From NCBI GenBank assembly GCA_964017065.1, contig OZ024783.1:18451752-18515751 (forward strand): a stretch of 64,000 nt of DNA, read 5' to 3'. The position numbers and the translations under genes are program-made. Origin of the DNA: Haliclona indistincta. Taxonomy: Eukaryota > Porifera > Demospongiae > Haplosclerida > Chalinidae. The notes beneath the pieces are model-generated. The model saw nothing but the letters and a program-made list of their open reading frames with translations. It was not told where the DNA came from and did no database searches. Each line of letters opens with the position of its first letter. Positions within the stretch are counted from its first letter, which is position 1. Shown here one piece after another: positions 44,501 to 58,300 of the stretch.

Positions 44501-47500
44501 GTACGACACAGGTAGGTCAGTATACAAGCATGGTAGTAGACATGTGTGTGTTGAGAGGTATGACACAGGTAGGTCAGAATACAAGCATGGTAGTAGACAT
44601 GTGTGTGTTGAGAGGTACGACACAGGTAGGTCAGTATACAAGCATGGTAGTAGACATGTGTGTGTTGAGAGGTATGACACAGGTAGGTCAGTATACAAGC
44701 ATGGTAGTAGACATGTGTGTGTTGAGAGGTACGACACAGGTAGGTCAGTATACAAGCATGGTAGTAGACATGTGTGTGTTGAGAGGTACGACACAGGTAG
44801 GTCAGTATACAAGCATGGTAGTAGACATGTGTGAGAGGTATGACACAGGTAGGTCAGTATACAAGCATGGTAGTAGAAATGTGTGTGTTGAGAGGTATGA
44901 CACAGGTAGGTCAGTATACAAGCATGGTAGTAGACATGTGTATGTTGAGAGGTACGACACAGGTAGGTCAGTATACAAGCATGGTAGAAGACATGTGTGT
45001 GTTGAGAGGTATGACACAGGTAGGTGAGTATACAAGCATGGTAGTAGACATGTGTGAGAGGTATGACACAGGTAGGTCAGTATACAAGCATGGTAGTAGA
45101 CATGTGTGTGTTGAGAGGTATGACACAGGTAGCTCAGTATACAAGCATGGTAGTAGACATGTGTGAGAGGTATGACACAGGTAGGTCAGTATACAAGCAT
45201 GGTAGTAGACATGTGTGTGTTGAGAGGTACGACACAGGTAGGTCAGTATACAAGCATGGTAGTAGACATGTGTGAGAGGTACGACACAGGTAGGTCAGTA
45301 TACAAGCATGCATGGTAGTAGACATGTGTGTGTTGAGAGGTACGACACAGGTAGGTCAGTATACAAGCATGGTAGTAGGCATGTGTGAGGTATGACACAG
45401 GTAGGTCAGTATACAAGCATGGTAGTAGACATGTGTGTGTTGAGAGGTACGACACAGGTAGATCAGTATACAAGCATGGTAGTAGACATGTGTGTGTTGA
45501 GAGGTATGACACAGGTAGGTCAGTATACAAGCATGGTAGTAGACATGTGTGTGTTGAGAAGTACGACACAGGTAGGTCAGTATACAAGCATGGTAGTAGA
45601 CATGTGTATGTTGAGAGGTATGACACAGGTAGGTCAGTATACAAGCATGGTAGTAGACATGTGTGAGAGGTATGACACAGGTAGGTCAGTATACAAGCAT
45701 GGTAGTAGACATATGTGTGTTGAGAGGTATGACACAGGTAGGTCAGTATACAAGCATGGTAGTAGACATGTGTATGTTGAGAGGTATGACACAGGTAGGT
45801 CAGTATACAAGTATGGTAGTAGACATGTGTGAGGTATGACACAGGTAGGTCAGTATACAAGCATGATAGTAGACATGTGTGTGTTGATAGGTATGACACA
45901 GGTAGGTCAGTATACAAGCATGGTAGTAGACATATGTGTGTTGAGAGGTATGACACAGGTAGGTCAGTATACAAGCATGGTAGTAGACATGTGTATGTTG
46001 AGAGGTATGACACAGGTAGGTCAGTATACAAGTATGGTAGTAGACATGTGTGAGGTATGACACAGGTAGGTCAGTATACAAGCATGATAGTAGACATGTG
46101 TGTGTTGATAGGTATGACACAGGTAGGTCAGTATACATGTACAAGCATGGTAGTAGACATGTGTGTGTTGAAAGGTACGACACAGGTAGGTCAGTATACA
46201 AGCATGGTAGTAGACATGTGTGAGGTATGACACAGGTAGGTCAGTATACAAGCATGGTAGTAGACATGTGTGTGTTGAGAGGTATGACACAGGTAGGTCA
46301 GTATACAAGCATGGTAGTAGACATGTGTGTGATGAGAGGTACGACACAGGTAGGTCAGTATACAAGCATGGTAGTAGACATGTGTGTGTTGAGAGGTATG
46401 ACACAGGTAGGTCAGTATACAAGCATGGTAGTAGACATGTGTGTGTTGAGAAGTACGACACAGGTAGGTCAGTATACAAGCATGGTAGTAGACATGTGTG
46501 TGTTGAGAGTTATGACACAGGTAGGTCAGTATACAAGCATGGTAGTAGACATGTGTGTGTTGAGAGGTACGACACAGGTAGGTCAGTATACAAGCATGGT
46601 AGTAGACATGTGTGTGTCGAGAGGTATGACACAGGTAGGTCAGTATACAAGCATGGTTGTAGACATGTGTGAGAGGTATGACACAGGTAGGTCAGTATAC
46701 AAGCATGGTAGTAGAAATGTGTGTGTTGAGAGGTATGACACAGGTAGGTCAGTATACAAGCATGGTAGAAGACATGTGTGTGTTGAGAGGTATGACACAG
46801 GTAGGTGAGTATACAAGCATGGTAGTAGACATGTGTGAGAGGTATGACACAGGTAGGTCAGTATACAAGCATGGTAGTAGACATGTGTGTGTTGAGAGGT
46901 ATGACACAGGTAGCTCAGTATACAAGCATGGTAGTAGACATGTGTGAGAGGTATGACACAGGTAGGTCAGTATACAAGCATGGTAGTAGACATGTGTGTG
47001 TTGAGAGGTACGACACAGGTAGGTCAGTATACAAGCATGGTAGTAGACATGTGTGAGAGGTACGACACAGGTAGGTCAGTATACAAGCATGGTAGTAGAC
47101 ATGTGTGTGTTGAGAGGTACGACACAGGTAGGTCAGTATACAAGCATGGTAGTAGGCATGTGTGAGGTATGACACAGGTAGGTCAGTATACAAGCATGGT
47201 AGTAGACATGTGTGTGTTGAGAGGTACGACACAGGTAGGTCAGTATACAAGCATGGTAGTAGACATGTGTGTGTTGAGAGGTATGACACAGGTAGGTCAG
47301 TATACAAGCATGGTAGTAGACATGTGTGTGTTGAGAAGTACGACACAGGTAGGTCAGTATACAAGCATGGTAGTAGACATGTGTATGTTGAGAGGTATGA
47401 CACAGGTAGGTCAGTATACAAGCATGGTAGTAGACATGTGTGAGAGGTATGACACAGGTAGGTCAGTATACAAGCATGGTAGTAGACATATGTGTGTTGA

Positions 47501-48933
47501 GAGGTATGACACAGGTAGGTCAGTATACAAGCATGGTAGTAGACATGTGTATGTTGAGAGGTATGACACAGGTAGGTCAGTATACAAGTATGGTAGTAGA
47601 CATGTGTGAGGTATGACACAGGTAGGTCAGTATACAAGCATGATAGTAGACATGTGTGTGTTGATAGGTATGACACAGGTAGGTCAGTATACAAGCATGG
47701 TAGTAGACATATGTGTGTTGAGAGGTATGACACAGGTAGGTCAGTATACAAGCATGGTAGTAGACATGTGTATGTTGAGAGGTATGACACAGGTAGGTCA
47801 GTATACATGTACAAGCATGGTAGTAGACATGTGTGTGTTGAAAGGTACGACACAGGTAGGTCAGTATACAAGCATGGTAGTAGACATGTGTGAGGTATGA
47901 CACAGGTAGGTCAGTATACAAGCATGGTAGTAGACATGTGTGTGTTGAGAGGTATGACACAGGTAGGTCAGTATACAAGCATGGTAGTAGACATGTGTGT
48001 GATGAGAGGTACGACACAGGTAGGTCAGTATACAAGCATGGTAGTAGACATGTGTGTGTTGAGAGGTATGACACAGGTAGGTCAGTATACAAGCATGGTA
48101 GTAGACATGTGTGTGTTGAGAAGTACGACACAGGTAGGTCAGTATACAAGCATGGTAGTAGACATGTGTGTGTTGAGAGTTATGACACAGGTAGGTCAGT
48201 ATACAAGCATGGTAGTAGACATGTGTGTGTTGAGAGGTACGACACAGGTAGGTCAGTATACAAGCATGGTAGTAGACATGTGTGTGTCGAGAGGTATGAC
48301 ACAGGTAGGTCAGTATACAAGCATGGTAGTAGACATGTGTGAGAGGTATGACACAGGTAGGTCAGTATATACAAGCATGGTAGTAGACATGTGTGTGAGG
48401 TATGACACAGGTAGGTCAGTATACAGGCATGGTAGTAGACATGTGTGTGTTGAGAGGTACGACACAGGTAGGTCAGTATACAAGCATGGTAGTAGACATG
48501 TGTGTGTTGAGAGCTATGACACAGGTAGGTCAGTATACAAGCATTGTAGTAGACATGTGTGAGAGGTACGACACAGGTATGTTAGTATACAAGCATGGTT
48601 GTAGACATGTGTGTTGAGAGGTATGACACAGGTAGGTCAGTATACAAGCATGGTAGTAGACATGTGTGAGAGGTATGACACAGGTAGGTCAGTATACAAG
48701 CATGGTAGTAGACATGTGTGAGAGGTATGACACAGGTAGGTCAGTATACAAGCATGGTAGTAGACATGTGTGTGAGGTATGACACAGGTAGGTCAGTATA
48801 CAAGCATGGTAGTAGACATGTGTGTGTTGAGAGCTATGACACAGGTAGGTCGATCAGTATACAAGCATGGTAGTAGACATGTGTGTGAGGTATGACACAG
48901 GTAGGTCAGTATACAAGCATGCATGCATGGTAG
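41597..48933 (+). repeat. 57-bp minisatellite array M5 (7.3 kb)
   Basis: The largest block of the satellite, about 130 units of 57 or 52 bp. Ordered sets of variant units repeat in blocks. 42870-43829 recurs 1337 bp later (44216-45166), and 45385-46060 recurs 1777 bp later (47162-47837). Parts near 43717-44047 recur again at 46835-47165. A clear 4-base insertion (GGTCGATCAG) marks 44174 and 48850. It ends in the same flank as array M2. Confidence 0.96.
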
Positions 48934-49323
48934 CTCTGGATCAGAATAAATGAACAGTAAATGTCTAAGGCTCAACTCTTACTGTTAATCACAATCGTAA
49001 CTGTGATCACACAAATTCACACGAGAGAAAAGTGTCAAATTTGATGGTTGTCTCTCTCTCGTACACCACTACACTAGCTGAGCTTAGTAATATCAGTTCA
49101 AATGCACTTGCATACTGTCTGTTGGTTCATAAAGTGAGTGACTACATTGGTTTGAACATGCTATTATCCTGGGTGGTGGTAGTGATTACACTAACACAGA
49201 ACAAATCCAGAACTGTTGCTAGAACCATTCCGTAAACCCTTAATTTGAACGTGACGGGCTTCAGACAGGCACGTTAGCACGATAGGTTTCCAGCAGGAGT
49301 ATGACAAGCTTGAGCTACTCTAT
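48934..49323. other. Duplicated 3' flank of ankyrin gene C
   Basis: Matches 13542-13923 almost base for base; contains no independent gene signal. Confidence 0.55.
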
Positions 49324-52300
49324 TTACACTAGTGCTAGAAGAGTTCTGGAACAATGCCCAACACTAATGTAATCACACTGTAAGATGGTGGACACAAGAG
49401 AGTGTGTGGCTAGCTCAGTCTCACCAGGTGTTATGGGAGGGGCACCAGACTCACTGGACGGTTGAGTGGATGCTGAGAGAGAGAAATAATAAATATTGGT
49501 TAGTAATAATTCTCAATAATTAGAGTTAGTCATTACATGAGTATAGTATTAGTATGTTGACTATGGTAATAGTAGGTGTGGTCAGACTCTACAACACTTC
49601 ATAGCTCAGTAGCTCATGTTATCATTGTGTCGTAACCGAGCGTGTAATATGGCAATAGTGTTAGCAGCAGATTATTATTAGCAGACAACAACTACACAAC
49701 TGACTTCTACAGAATCATCAGTGGTATTTATACAAATTGTGACAGAGACAGTTAGACTAGAGATGGACAATGGTTTACAATGATATTGTCCAGGGTGTAC
49801 AGGGATGATATTGTCCAGAGGTTACATCCTGTCACATCTCCCTTTCTTAGTCTTTGAGCGAGTGATGATAGGATCTCTGCTCACGGTATTTGGTGGAACA
49901 ACAGTGAGATGGCGACGGTTTCTCCGAAGTTTCCCAGAGGGAGTATCAACCCAATACGAGCGAGGGGTTGTCGCATCAGAGTGAATAGTACCTTGAGTAG
50001 GACGCTTGTCTGACTTAATCCAAACAGTTGTTCCTTCTGGTAGGGTGTTCTGAAAGTGGACTCTATGTCTGCTGTCATAATTCTGTTTCTGCTTTTCCTT
50101 GAATTTCATATCATTCTCAGGAAAGGAAATCAAATGAGACCAATCAGGTGTCAAATGAGAGTTGATCTGAGGTAGGGTACTCCTTGGTTGGCGACCCATC
50201 AGGAGGCTGGAGGGACTCAGACCACACCACGGAAGAGGAGTCGAACGGTAGATCAATAGAGAGAGATAACGATCTTCTGACTTGTTGAATAGACTTTTGA
50301 TAGTCTTCACCATTCTTTCAACTAGACCATTCCCTTGAGGGTAATAGGGGCTGCTTGTAGATAGTTCAAAGTCATATGACTTGGCAAATTGGTTTAGCTC
50401 TTCCGATGAGAATTGTGGGCCGTTATCACTATGCAGTAGATCAGGAATGCCATGACGAGAGAACATAGACTTGAGAGCTGAAATGACGTTGCGAGATGTT
50501 GTTGAAGAGAGTTCAGCAACTTCAGGATATCTCGAATAGTAATCAACGACAAGGAGATAGTTTTTCCCTCTGTAGTAGAATAGATCAGCTCCAAGCTTCT
50601 GCCATGGTCTATCAGGTAGAGATGACGGGATCATTGGTTCGACTGGGTTGATTGCCAACTCAGCACAAGTAGGACAGCGTTGAATCTTATCCTTGATCTG
50701 AGAAGAGATCCCAGGCCACCACACTGATTCTTGTGCACGTAGACGACATCTTTGGATGCCCTGATGTCCTTCATGCAGTTTGTCAAGTGTAGATGCTTGC
50801 ATAGAGAGTGGAACGATGATCCTCGATCCATAGAGTAGTAGATCTAGCTTTCCCTCCACAGATATCTTGTGACGAGCGTCCCAGTAGGGCTTCAATTCTT
50901 TATCAAGAGACTGCTTGGGAGGCCATTCTGTCTTGCAGAACTTGAGTAGCAGAGTACAGACTTTGTCTTCTTTCTGAGCCAAGGAGTACTTCTCCAGACG
51001 CTGCTCTGAGGCTGGGATAGATTGAACAGCAGTAATCATCCACTGCTCCACTTCTTGTTCTCCAGATTGATCACCTGGAGGAGGAAAAACAGGGGCTCTA
51101 GACAATGTATCAGCTGTATACAGGAGTTTTCCTGGCTTGTGTTCAACCTGGTAGTTGAAACGTGCTAGTCTCAGTCGAAACCTCAGAACTCTTGGTGGTA
51201 AGTTGTCAAGGTTTTTCGAGTTGAGAAGTGGAACTAGAGGCTTGTGGTCAGTCTCTATGGTGAACTCTTTTCCAAGAACGAAATCTTGAAACTTCTCACT
51301 AGCCCAAGTCACTGCCAATGCCTCCTTCTCGATCTGGGCGTATCTTTTCTCGGTATCAGACAATGCTCTCGATGCGAAGGACACAGGTCTCCAACGATCG
51401 GCTGAATCTTTTTGAGACAAGACAGCTCCTAGTCCAAATGACGAAGCATCTGCTGTGACTTTAGTCTGCAGAAGAGGATCATACAGGAGAAGGACACTGG
51501 GTTTTGTTAACTCATCTTTGACCAGTACGAATGCTTTTTCCTGTGCTGGACCCCAAAGCCACGAGTTCTTGCGATGCAGAAGCTCACGCAGTGGTTGTGT
51601 CAGATCTGCCAGGTTAGGTGAGAACTTGCCCAGCTGAGTAGTCATTCCTAGGAATCGTCTCAACTCTGATAAGTTGGAAGGTGGTTCCATGTCACGAATT
51701 GCTGCAATCTTGTCAGGATCGGCTGAGATTCCTTGACCATCGATCATGTGACCTAGAAACTTGAGTCTCCTTTGATTGAAAGAACATTTCTCTCTGTTGA
51801 GGGTAACTCCTCTGCTCTGCAGACGATCAAGAACAGCTTTGAGACGTTGATCATGCGTAGACTGATCAGAACCATGGACTAGGATGTCGTCAATTTGACA
51901 GACTACACCATCAAGTCCTTCCAGAACTCGACTCATTTGCTTCTGAAAATGCTCAGGCGCGCTGCTGATCCCAAATGGTAACTTGTTGAACCAAAATCTG
52001 CCAAATGGAGTGAGGAATGTAGTGAGTGGTCGTGACTCTTCAGCAAGTGGAATTTGCCAGAATCCAGAATTAGCATCAAGTTTACTGAAAACTGTTGCTC
52101 CAGCAAGTAGACCCAGAGTTTCATCAACGCGTGGTAACGGATGAACTTCTCGAAGAACACTCTTGTTGAGTTTCTGTAGGTCGACGCAGATTCTCACAGC
52201 TCCATTTTTCTTTGGAATAGCTACCATCCCGGAACACCATTTAGTAGGTCCGTCAACTCTCGAGATCACACCTTGCTCCTCCATCCTAGAAAGTTCCTCC

Positions 52301-55300
52301 TTCACTTTCTCTCTGTAGGGAATAGGGATTCTTCTAGGGGTAAAAATAGCATGAGGAACAGCATCAGGGACTAGCTTAATGCAGTACGGTTCACCAAATT
52401 CTCCAAGACCCTGGAACACTTTGGGGTAGGCATCTAGGAGTTCAGCAGTGCTGTTGGTGACTTCTTCAGTGTTGTCCACTCTGGCGATTAAACCCAGCGC
52501 GACAATTGCAGGAAGTCCCAGTAGGTTCCTGGTGAGACCCTCGACCACAAAGATTTGTTGGTTGCATGTCGAGTCGGCAGATTCATGCTGAAGTGTAGCT
52601 GAGAGTTGACCAACCACAGACAATGGCTTGTGCTCTGGACCATAGAGTAGTCTGGATGAGTTGTGTAGCTCAGGAGTATTCTCGATTGAGAGGAATGCTT
52701 TCTTCGAGATAGCTGTTACCTCCGCTCCAGTGTCGAGCTTGAACAGTATGTCGGTAGAATTGACTCTAACTGTAGTAGTCCAAGATGTTGGCGACTGCTC
52801 CAGATCAGTCAGTGTGTCCAGGTAATTCTCTTCAAGTGTGACGGAGTCTGTGTTAGCAGGTGGATTAACAACAGGAACTGATTTAGTTAGACAATGAGAA
52901 CGGTAATGTCCCTTCTTACCACACCTATGACACTCAGCATCTCTCGCCGGACAGTCGTTGCGCGAGTGTGGTGTGCCTCCGCAACGGCCACACTGCTTCT
53001 TGCTGTTGGCAGAACCTTGTTTTCCTGGATATCTTCTTCTTGTCGGCTTAGGAGGTCGTTGTTTTCCAGACTTTAACGCATCCAGAACAACGGGATTGTC
53101 TCTAGTGTCTCCCTCGCGAAGAACGACTTGCTGACCGTGGACAGCTTCTCGTTGTCGGATCTGTTTGACAGCCTCTGCTAGAGTTAGTGTAGGAGTCAAC
53201 TGCAATTTCTCGGACAATTCGACGTCTCGAATCCCCACTACCAGTCTGTCTCGGATGAGTTCATCTCGCCAGTCTGCGCCAAACTCACATCTGTCCGCCA
53301 TCGTATGCACAGCAACAATGAAGTCTTCGGCACTCTCGCCCTGCTGTTGAATTCTTCTGTTGAAGCAGGCTCTCTCGTAGACGGCATTGTGTCGGACCTT
53401 GAAGTACGTGTCGAACCTCTCTTTGATGCCAGCGTAAGTTGCTCTGTCAGCATCCGTTGCTCCCATTGCAGACAAGAGGTCTTCGGCGCTCTCTCCAAAA
53501 CAGTAGAGGAAGGTACTGACTTGCTTAGCAGCGACTGCACCAGACAGCCCTGAGGCAACTCTAAACTGCTCAAACCGCTTTGACCATTTCGTCCAGTTCT
53601 CTGGATGGTGAACATCAAAGGATTCGGGTGGTTTGATGCCGTAGGTCGTCATGCTGCCACCATGTGTCGTAACCGAGCGTGTAATATGGCAATAGTGTTA
53701 GCAGCAGATTATTATTAGCAGACAACAACTACACAACTGACTTCTACAGAATCATCAGTGGTATTTATACAAATTGTGACAGAGACAGTTAGACTAGAGA
53801 TGGACAATGGTTTACAATGATATTGTCCAGGGTGTACAGGGATGATATTGTCCAGGGTGTACAGGGATGATATTGTCCAGAGGTTACATCCTGTCACAAT
53901 CATGTACTGACCAACTCTCTCCAGCAAGTCCACAATGTCTTGATGATTCCTTTCTCTCGCTAGATCAAGTGGAGTCTGACCATCCTATAGTGTAACAATA
54001 GAACAGTGTGAGTCATGACACACACACAAACCAAAAATGAGAAATGGACTCAGTTAAGAAACAATGACTTTGCAATCAGTTCATTTCAATACATACTGTA
54101 ACCAGAAACACACCCAAACTGCATAAACTGATTCTAACATAGCTTGAACCATACATGAACATAGACCCTTCCACACTCTCTGTGCTATAGAATTGTATAT
54201 GTGCAGATCTACAAAATTCAATCATGAAAATCACTGTTTTATGTGATGGTAATTACAGAACATGGTTTGGTAGCACAGAGGACAAGTATAGCTAACAAAC
54301 ACTTAGAATTAAGAACTCATATCTTCTTCAGAGTGGTACAGAGACACATGCAGGCTCATGTATCTACATGTATGGTGTAATCTACAGTAAGCACTTTACG
54401 ATAGTATAGTAGTTGTATTGTATTTCATGAGAACAGCTTTGTTCAACAACACAACATATCAGTATCACTATACACACTTGAACTCACATCGTCGGTTGTA
54501 TCGGTAGCTGCACCAGCAGCTATCAGCTGCTCAGCTACAGCTGTGCGACCATTGAATGCACTGAAATGAAGTGCTGTCCATCCACTCTATAGAATATACA
54601 ACAAGTGAAGAGCACTGCATCGTTATATTGAGTGTGAAATGGTGTCACATGGTAGATGGTCTTGTTGGTAATAACAGTAACAGATGATGGCTTGTGTACC
54701 AGTACAGTGCCTACACATCACAGGAAATACTATTATGCCACGCGGTAGATGTGGCATATTTAGGGTGGGCGGAAAACAAGATGGCGGCTAAACGCAATAA
54801 TTCACGTATACCTTGGCTTTCGACGACATCAGTGGTATTTTAACTACCTAGGGGCTATCCTAAGAGGTAAGCGCTTACAATGAGTCTGCTAATAAAGACT
54901 GTAAGAGCAGTTGCTATGGGCATGACAAGATGGCGTCTCGCCTAGAAGGCACTAGTACGGCACTACAATATCTTTGTCGTACGGGCGTTTCAAGCAAATC
55001 TAATGTTCTGAAGCTCCTTGCACGATTTGTGCGATTACAAAGAAACCTTTAGAAGCAGAAGAAACCAGGTCTAAGGGATGGTAAACCAGAGTTCACGTGG
55101 TCACCCGTTTGTTCATCTTCTTCTTTCTTTCTTATTCTTCAGCGAGTCTAGCACAGTAGTGAGCGAACCAAACACAACTAAACGTACACAGAAGCAACGC
55201 TACCTATGACCATCAGTGCACCTGACATCTATTTAGGCCTAAAACATTGGGAGAAGCGAGTAATTCCAGAAAAACAGCGATTTTTGATCCATAACAGACT

Positions 55301-58300
55301 CCATTCCATGCCTTCTCCTTAACCCTTTAACCCCTAATGTCGCCATACATACTTCAGACACCATAACTTTATCAAAAAGTGTTAAAATATCCCAAATTTA
55401 GCCAAATTGAATACAAATAACCGCCAAAAAATTGACCGGTTTTCGGCGCGCCCCCTGCGCTAAACGTTATGGCAACGGCATTTCTATGGCTTCAGTGCAA
55501 AATTCACAACATTTTAGGAAAAACAAAATGGCAGCCAAGAAAATTGGGACATTTTATGGCTTCAGGGTGCTCGGAAACACATTTTTGGACATTCTCTATG
55601 ATCTGGGCTACATTTTGCACTCACCAAAACTACTGCTATTTGTGTGTACTTTTCAGCAGCCAGCCCCAAAGTACTAACTTTGAGCAAAATTTGACGAGGT
55701 CGTTGCACTTTATCGGCTTCACTTTCGAAGTGGGAGGGGCATATTGACCGACTTGAGTGTGGGCAATTGCGGCTACTCACTGGGGTAAAAGGACGCAAAT
55801 TTGAGACCAGTAGCTCAAAAGACACACGAGATATTCACGAGAGAAGTGGTCAGCATTTACGAGGTTAAAATTTCAGCTGGATAATTTAGTAATTAAAGGG
55901 TTAAACTCGTTACTAGGTTACGCCTACTCGCACACGCTCGTGTATGTCTAATACAAGAGCACCTTAGTACAAACGGCTTGGAACGCGAGTGCTGCTTCCA
56001 CTAGCAGTGATCACAGCAGACAACGAGCAAATCTTCACTGATTTGCCTTGGTAAAAGCTAGCTTAAGGTTAGCTAATGTTGCATGGTACGTGTTGCATGT
56101 AGTGCAGGGCCGATCAAGTGTAGTCTCTCAGCAGTACGTGGCCTGCCTAGTTGTGAATAGTTCTCTTTACAGTAACAATGTATTAGCAAAGTGTCGACTA
56201 TTAATAAAAAAAAGAAACAAGTAATAAAAACATTTTAACAAAAATGCTAGATATTTAGGGTTGGTGCATGTATCTTAAAAGTATATGGAAACAAGATTGT
56301 GAGTAAACAAGATTTAAATTAAAAAGGACTGTAACAATAACAGTGTAATGCTACCTCCCTATTAAAATTAACTGCTTTCGATAGTTGTAGTTAACTCTTT
56401 AGTGACTGAATTATTTTGACGAAAATTCGGCTTGCTCTAAACTGACAGTTTGTCTTGCGATTTCTACAACATGCAGTACGCTAGCTGTTCCAAACTAGCA
56501 CTGTTTTTTCCTGGCATGTCAAAGTTTACGACCATGTACTAAACTCTGAGTTGGCCACTCCCAATTCGGAACAGAAGCCGCTTAAGTGCTGCGACCTCGT
56601 CATTTTTCAGCCAATTTTGGTCTTCGTTTAGCCCTGGTGACTGATACAAAAACCTGGTGGTGTCCAGGTGAGCAAAGAGCATAGTTTAGACCATATTCTA
56701 TGCCCAAGTATGCATTTAGGGGCATCCTGAAGCCCCAAAAATGCCGAAAGCGGCGAGGGGCTCCGCCCCTTCGAACCCCGGGTTAAAGGGGGGACACCCC
56801 CCTTTAAAAATCCCCCCGTTCTATATATTTTAGTGGGGAGGGCGCGGCGAAAAACAGTGGGTTTTTTCAGGTAAAGTTAGCTTTTGCAATTAAACTTTAT
56901 TTGACCTTTCTAGAGCACTTTTCACACTATTTATGACGTCTACAGTAGGTGGAGTCAATTATGACGGCTAAATCCGCTATAGGCCCTAAAGGGTTAATTT
57001 GTTACAATCCTTTTAAAGTTAAATCTTGTTTACTTACCTAAGTTCACAATCTTATTTCCATACTTTTAAGATACATGCACCAACCCTAAATCTCTGTTAA
57101 AATGTTTTTTAAACTTGTTAATTATCATTAATTTTGACACGTACTGCAATAGTCTACTAGTGGATGTGATTGTATTGTGACAGACAGATAGACAGATATT
57201 CTTTAGAAATTCTTTACCACAGCTAGTATGCTGTCTGCTTAGGCAGTACATTACCATGGTATCAAAAGAGAATGCCTTCTTCAGACCCGTCTGAAGAAGG
57301 CATAAAGTTGAAATGTCACAAGAACTGTCTATTAATTAACTTTTATAGCAGTCGACCATAATTAGTTTATAGACAGACGACAGAATGACAGACAGACAGA
57401 TACACATGTGTGTGTATCTACTAACATACCTGTGATCTGGCATTGATGTCTATCTCCGGTTGTGACAGGAGCAGTCGAACAACCTGAGAGTGTCCACCCA
57501 ATGAGCTAGTGATAAGTGGTGTCAACTGTATAATAGTAGAGAATGATAACAACAACACAGTGATTATTAATAAACAATGCAACATTTTACATAATCAACT
57601 GTTGTTCAATATAGCAAGTCCCACACTGATCAAACAGTGTCCTCTGTGATGTATCTATCTATGCCTACATCATTCCATAAATGCTTCTGTGTTCTTATTG
57701 ATTGGACAGTATTTTACCACATGTTGATCACACATGGTGTATTAGGCAGTCAGAGACTGAGCAAGTGCACAGATCATCACAAGGCATCGTGTGTGGTTCT
57801 TCTCGGCAGTAGAGCCGACCAACAAGAGTGCACACGTTGAGACTGATGAACAGAGAGAGGACAGGCTACAGCTAGCACATGATCGAGGCAACGATAATAT
57901 GGTGCTACAGAGACTGATCAACACAGCTCAGTAAATACCAGCTCAGATCATGCAGTCTGTTCTCACTCAGGCTCACCACACACTCCATTTATAGCCTGAT
58001 CGATGCTGAGACAAAGTCAACTAGTTTGTTGTGAACCATGCTCTTCTTTGTCAGTGTAACAACAATGTTGGGTGGGGCTATAGCTCACATGTACAGTACA
58101 TGTAGTCAATGATGGACACACTAACAGACATACAGAACCAAATGCTCAACCACTGACTGTGTGTGGTAGTAGATACTGATGTGTGGATCTGTTACTAGCA
58201 TCATGTGACCACTAACAATACTCACATTGGAACCAGGACGACGATAGTTGACATGAGCTCCTCTTGAAAGGAGCTCACTCACTCTACTGACATTACCATC

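Larger units (their letters stand above)
49626..53898 (-). mobile_element. Intact Ty3/gypsy LTR retrotransposon
   Basis: A 4.27-kb element with TG...CA LTRs and a 5-bp target duplication ATCAT (49621-49625, 53899-53903). The empty site TTATCATGTACTGACC is present in ankyrin copy B at 14228-14243. The LTRs look identical apart from one extra 25-bp repeat in the 5' copy, which indicates a recent insertion. Its single frame is open. A primer-binding site beginning TGGTGGCAGCATG follows the 5' LTR directly and overlaps the start codon. Confidence 0.95.
54737..57120. mobile_element. 2.4-kb composite insertion in ankyrin C intron 3
   Basis: Relative to copy B (AAATACTATTATCATTTGACATG near 14910), copy C carries about 2.4 kb between ACTATTAT and ATTATCATT. 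The duplicated ATTAT may be its target site. The left end contains a hairpin ATGCCAC/GTGGCAT, then unidentified sequence to 55318, a piggyBac-like MITE, more unidentified sequence, and a foldback MITE that itself holds a piggyBac-like MITE. It was probably assembled by successive insertions. Confidence 0.7.

Noticed and set aside
41574..48975. Repeat frames of up to 347 codons in array M5
   Set aside because: Same satellite; both strands are open equally, as expected from the unit length.
55432..55825. Short overlapping frames within the piggyBac-like MITE
   Set aside because: No catalytic motif is seen and they overlap each other on both strands.
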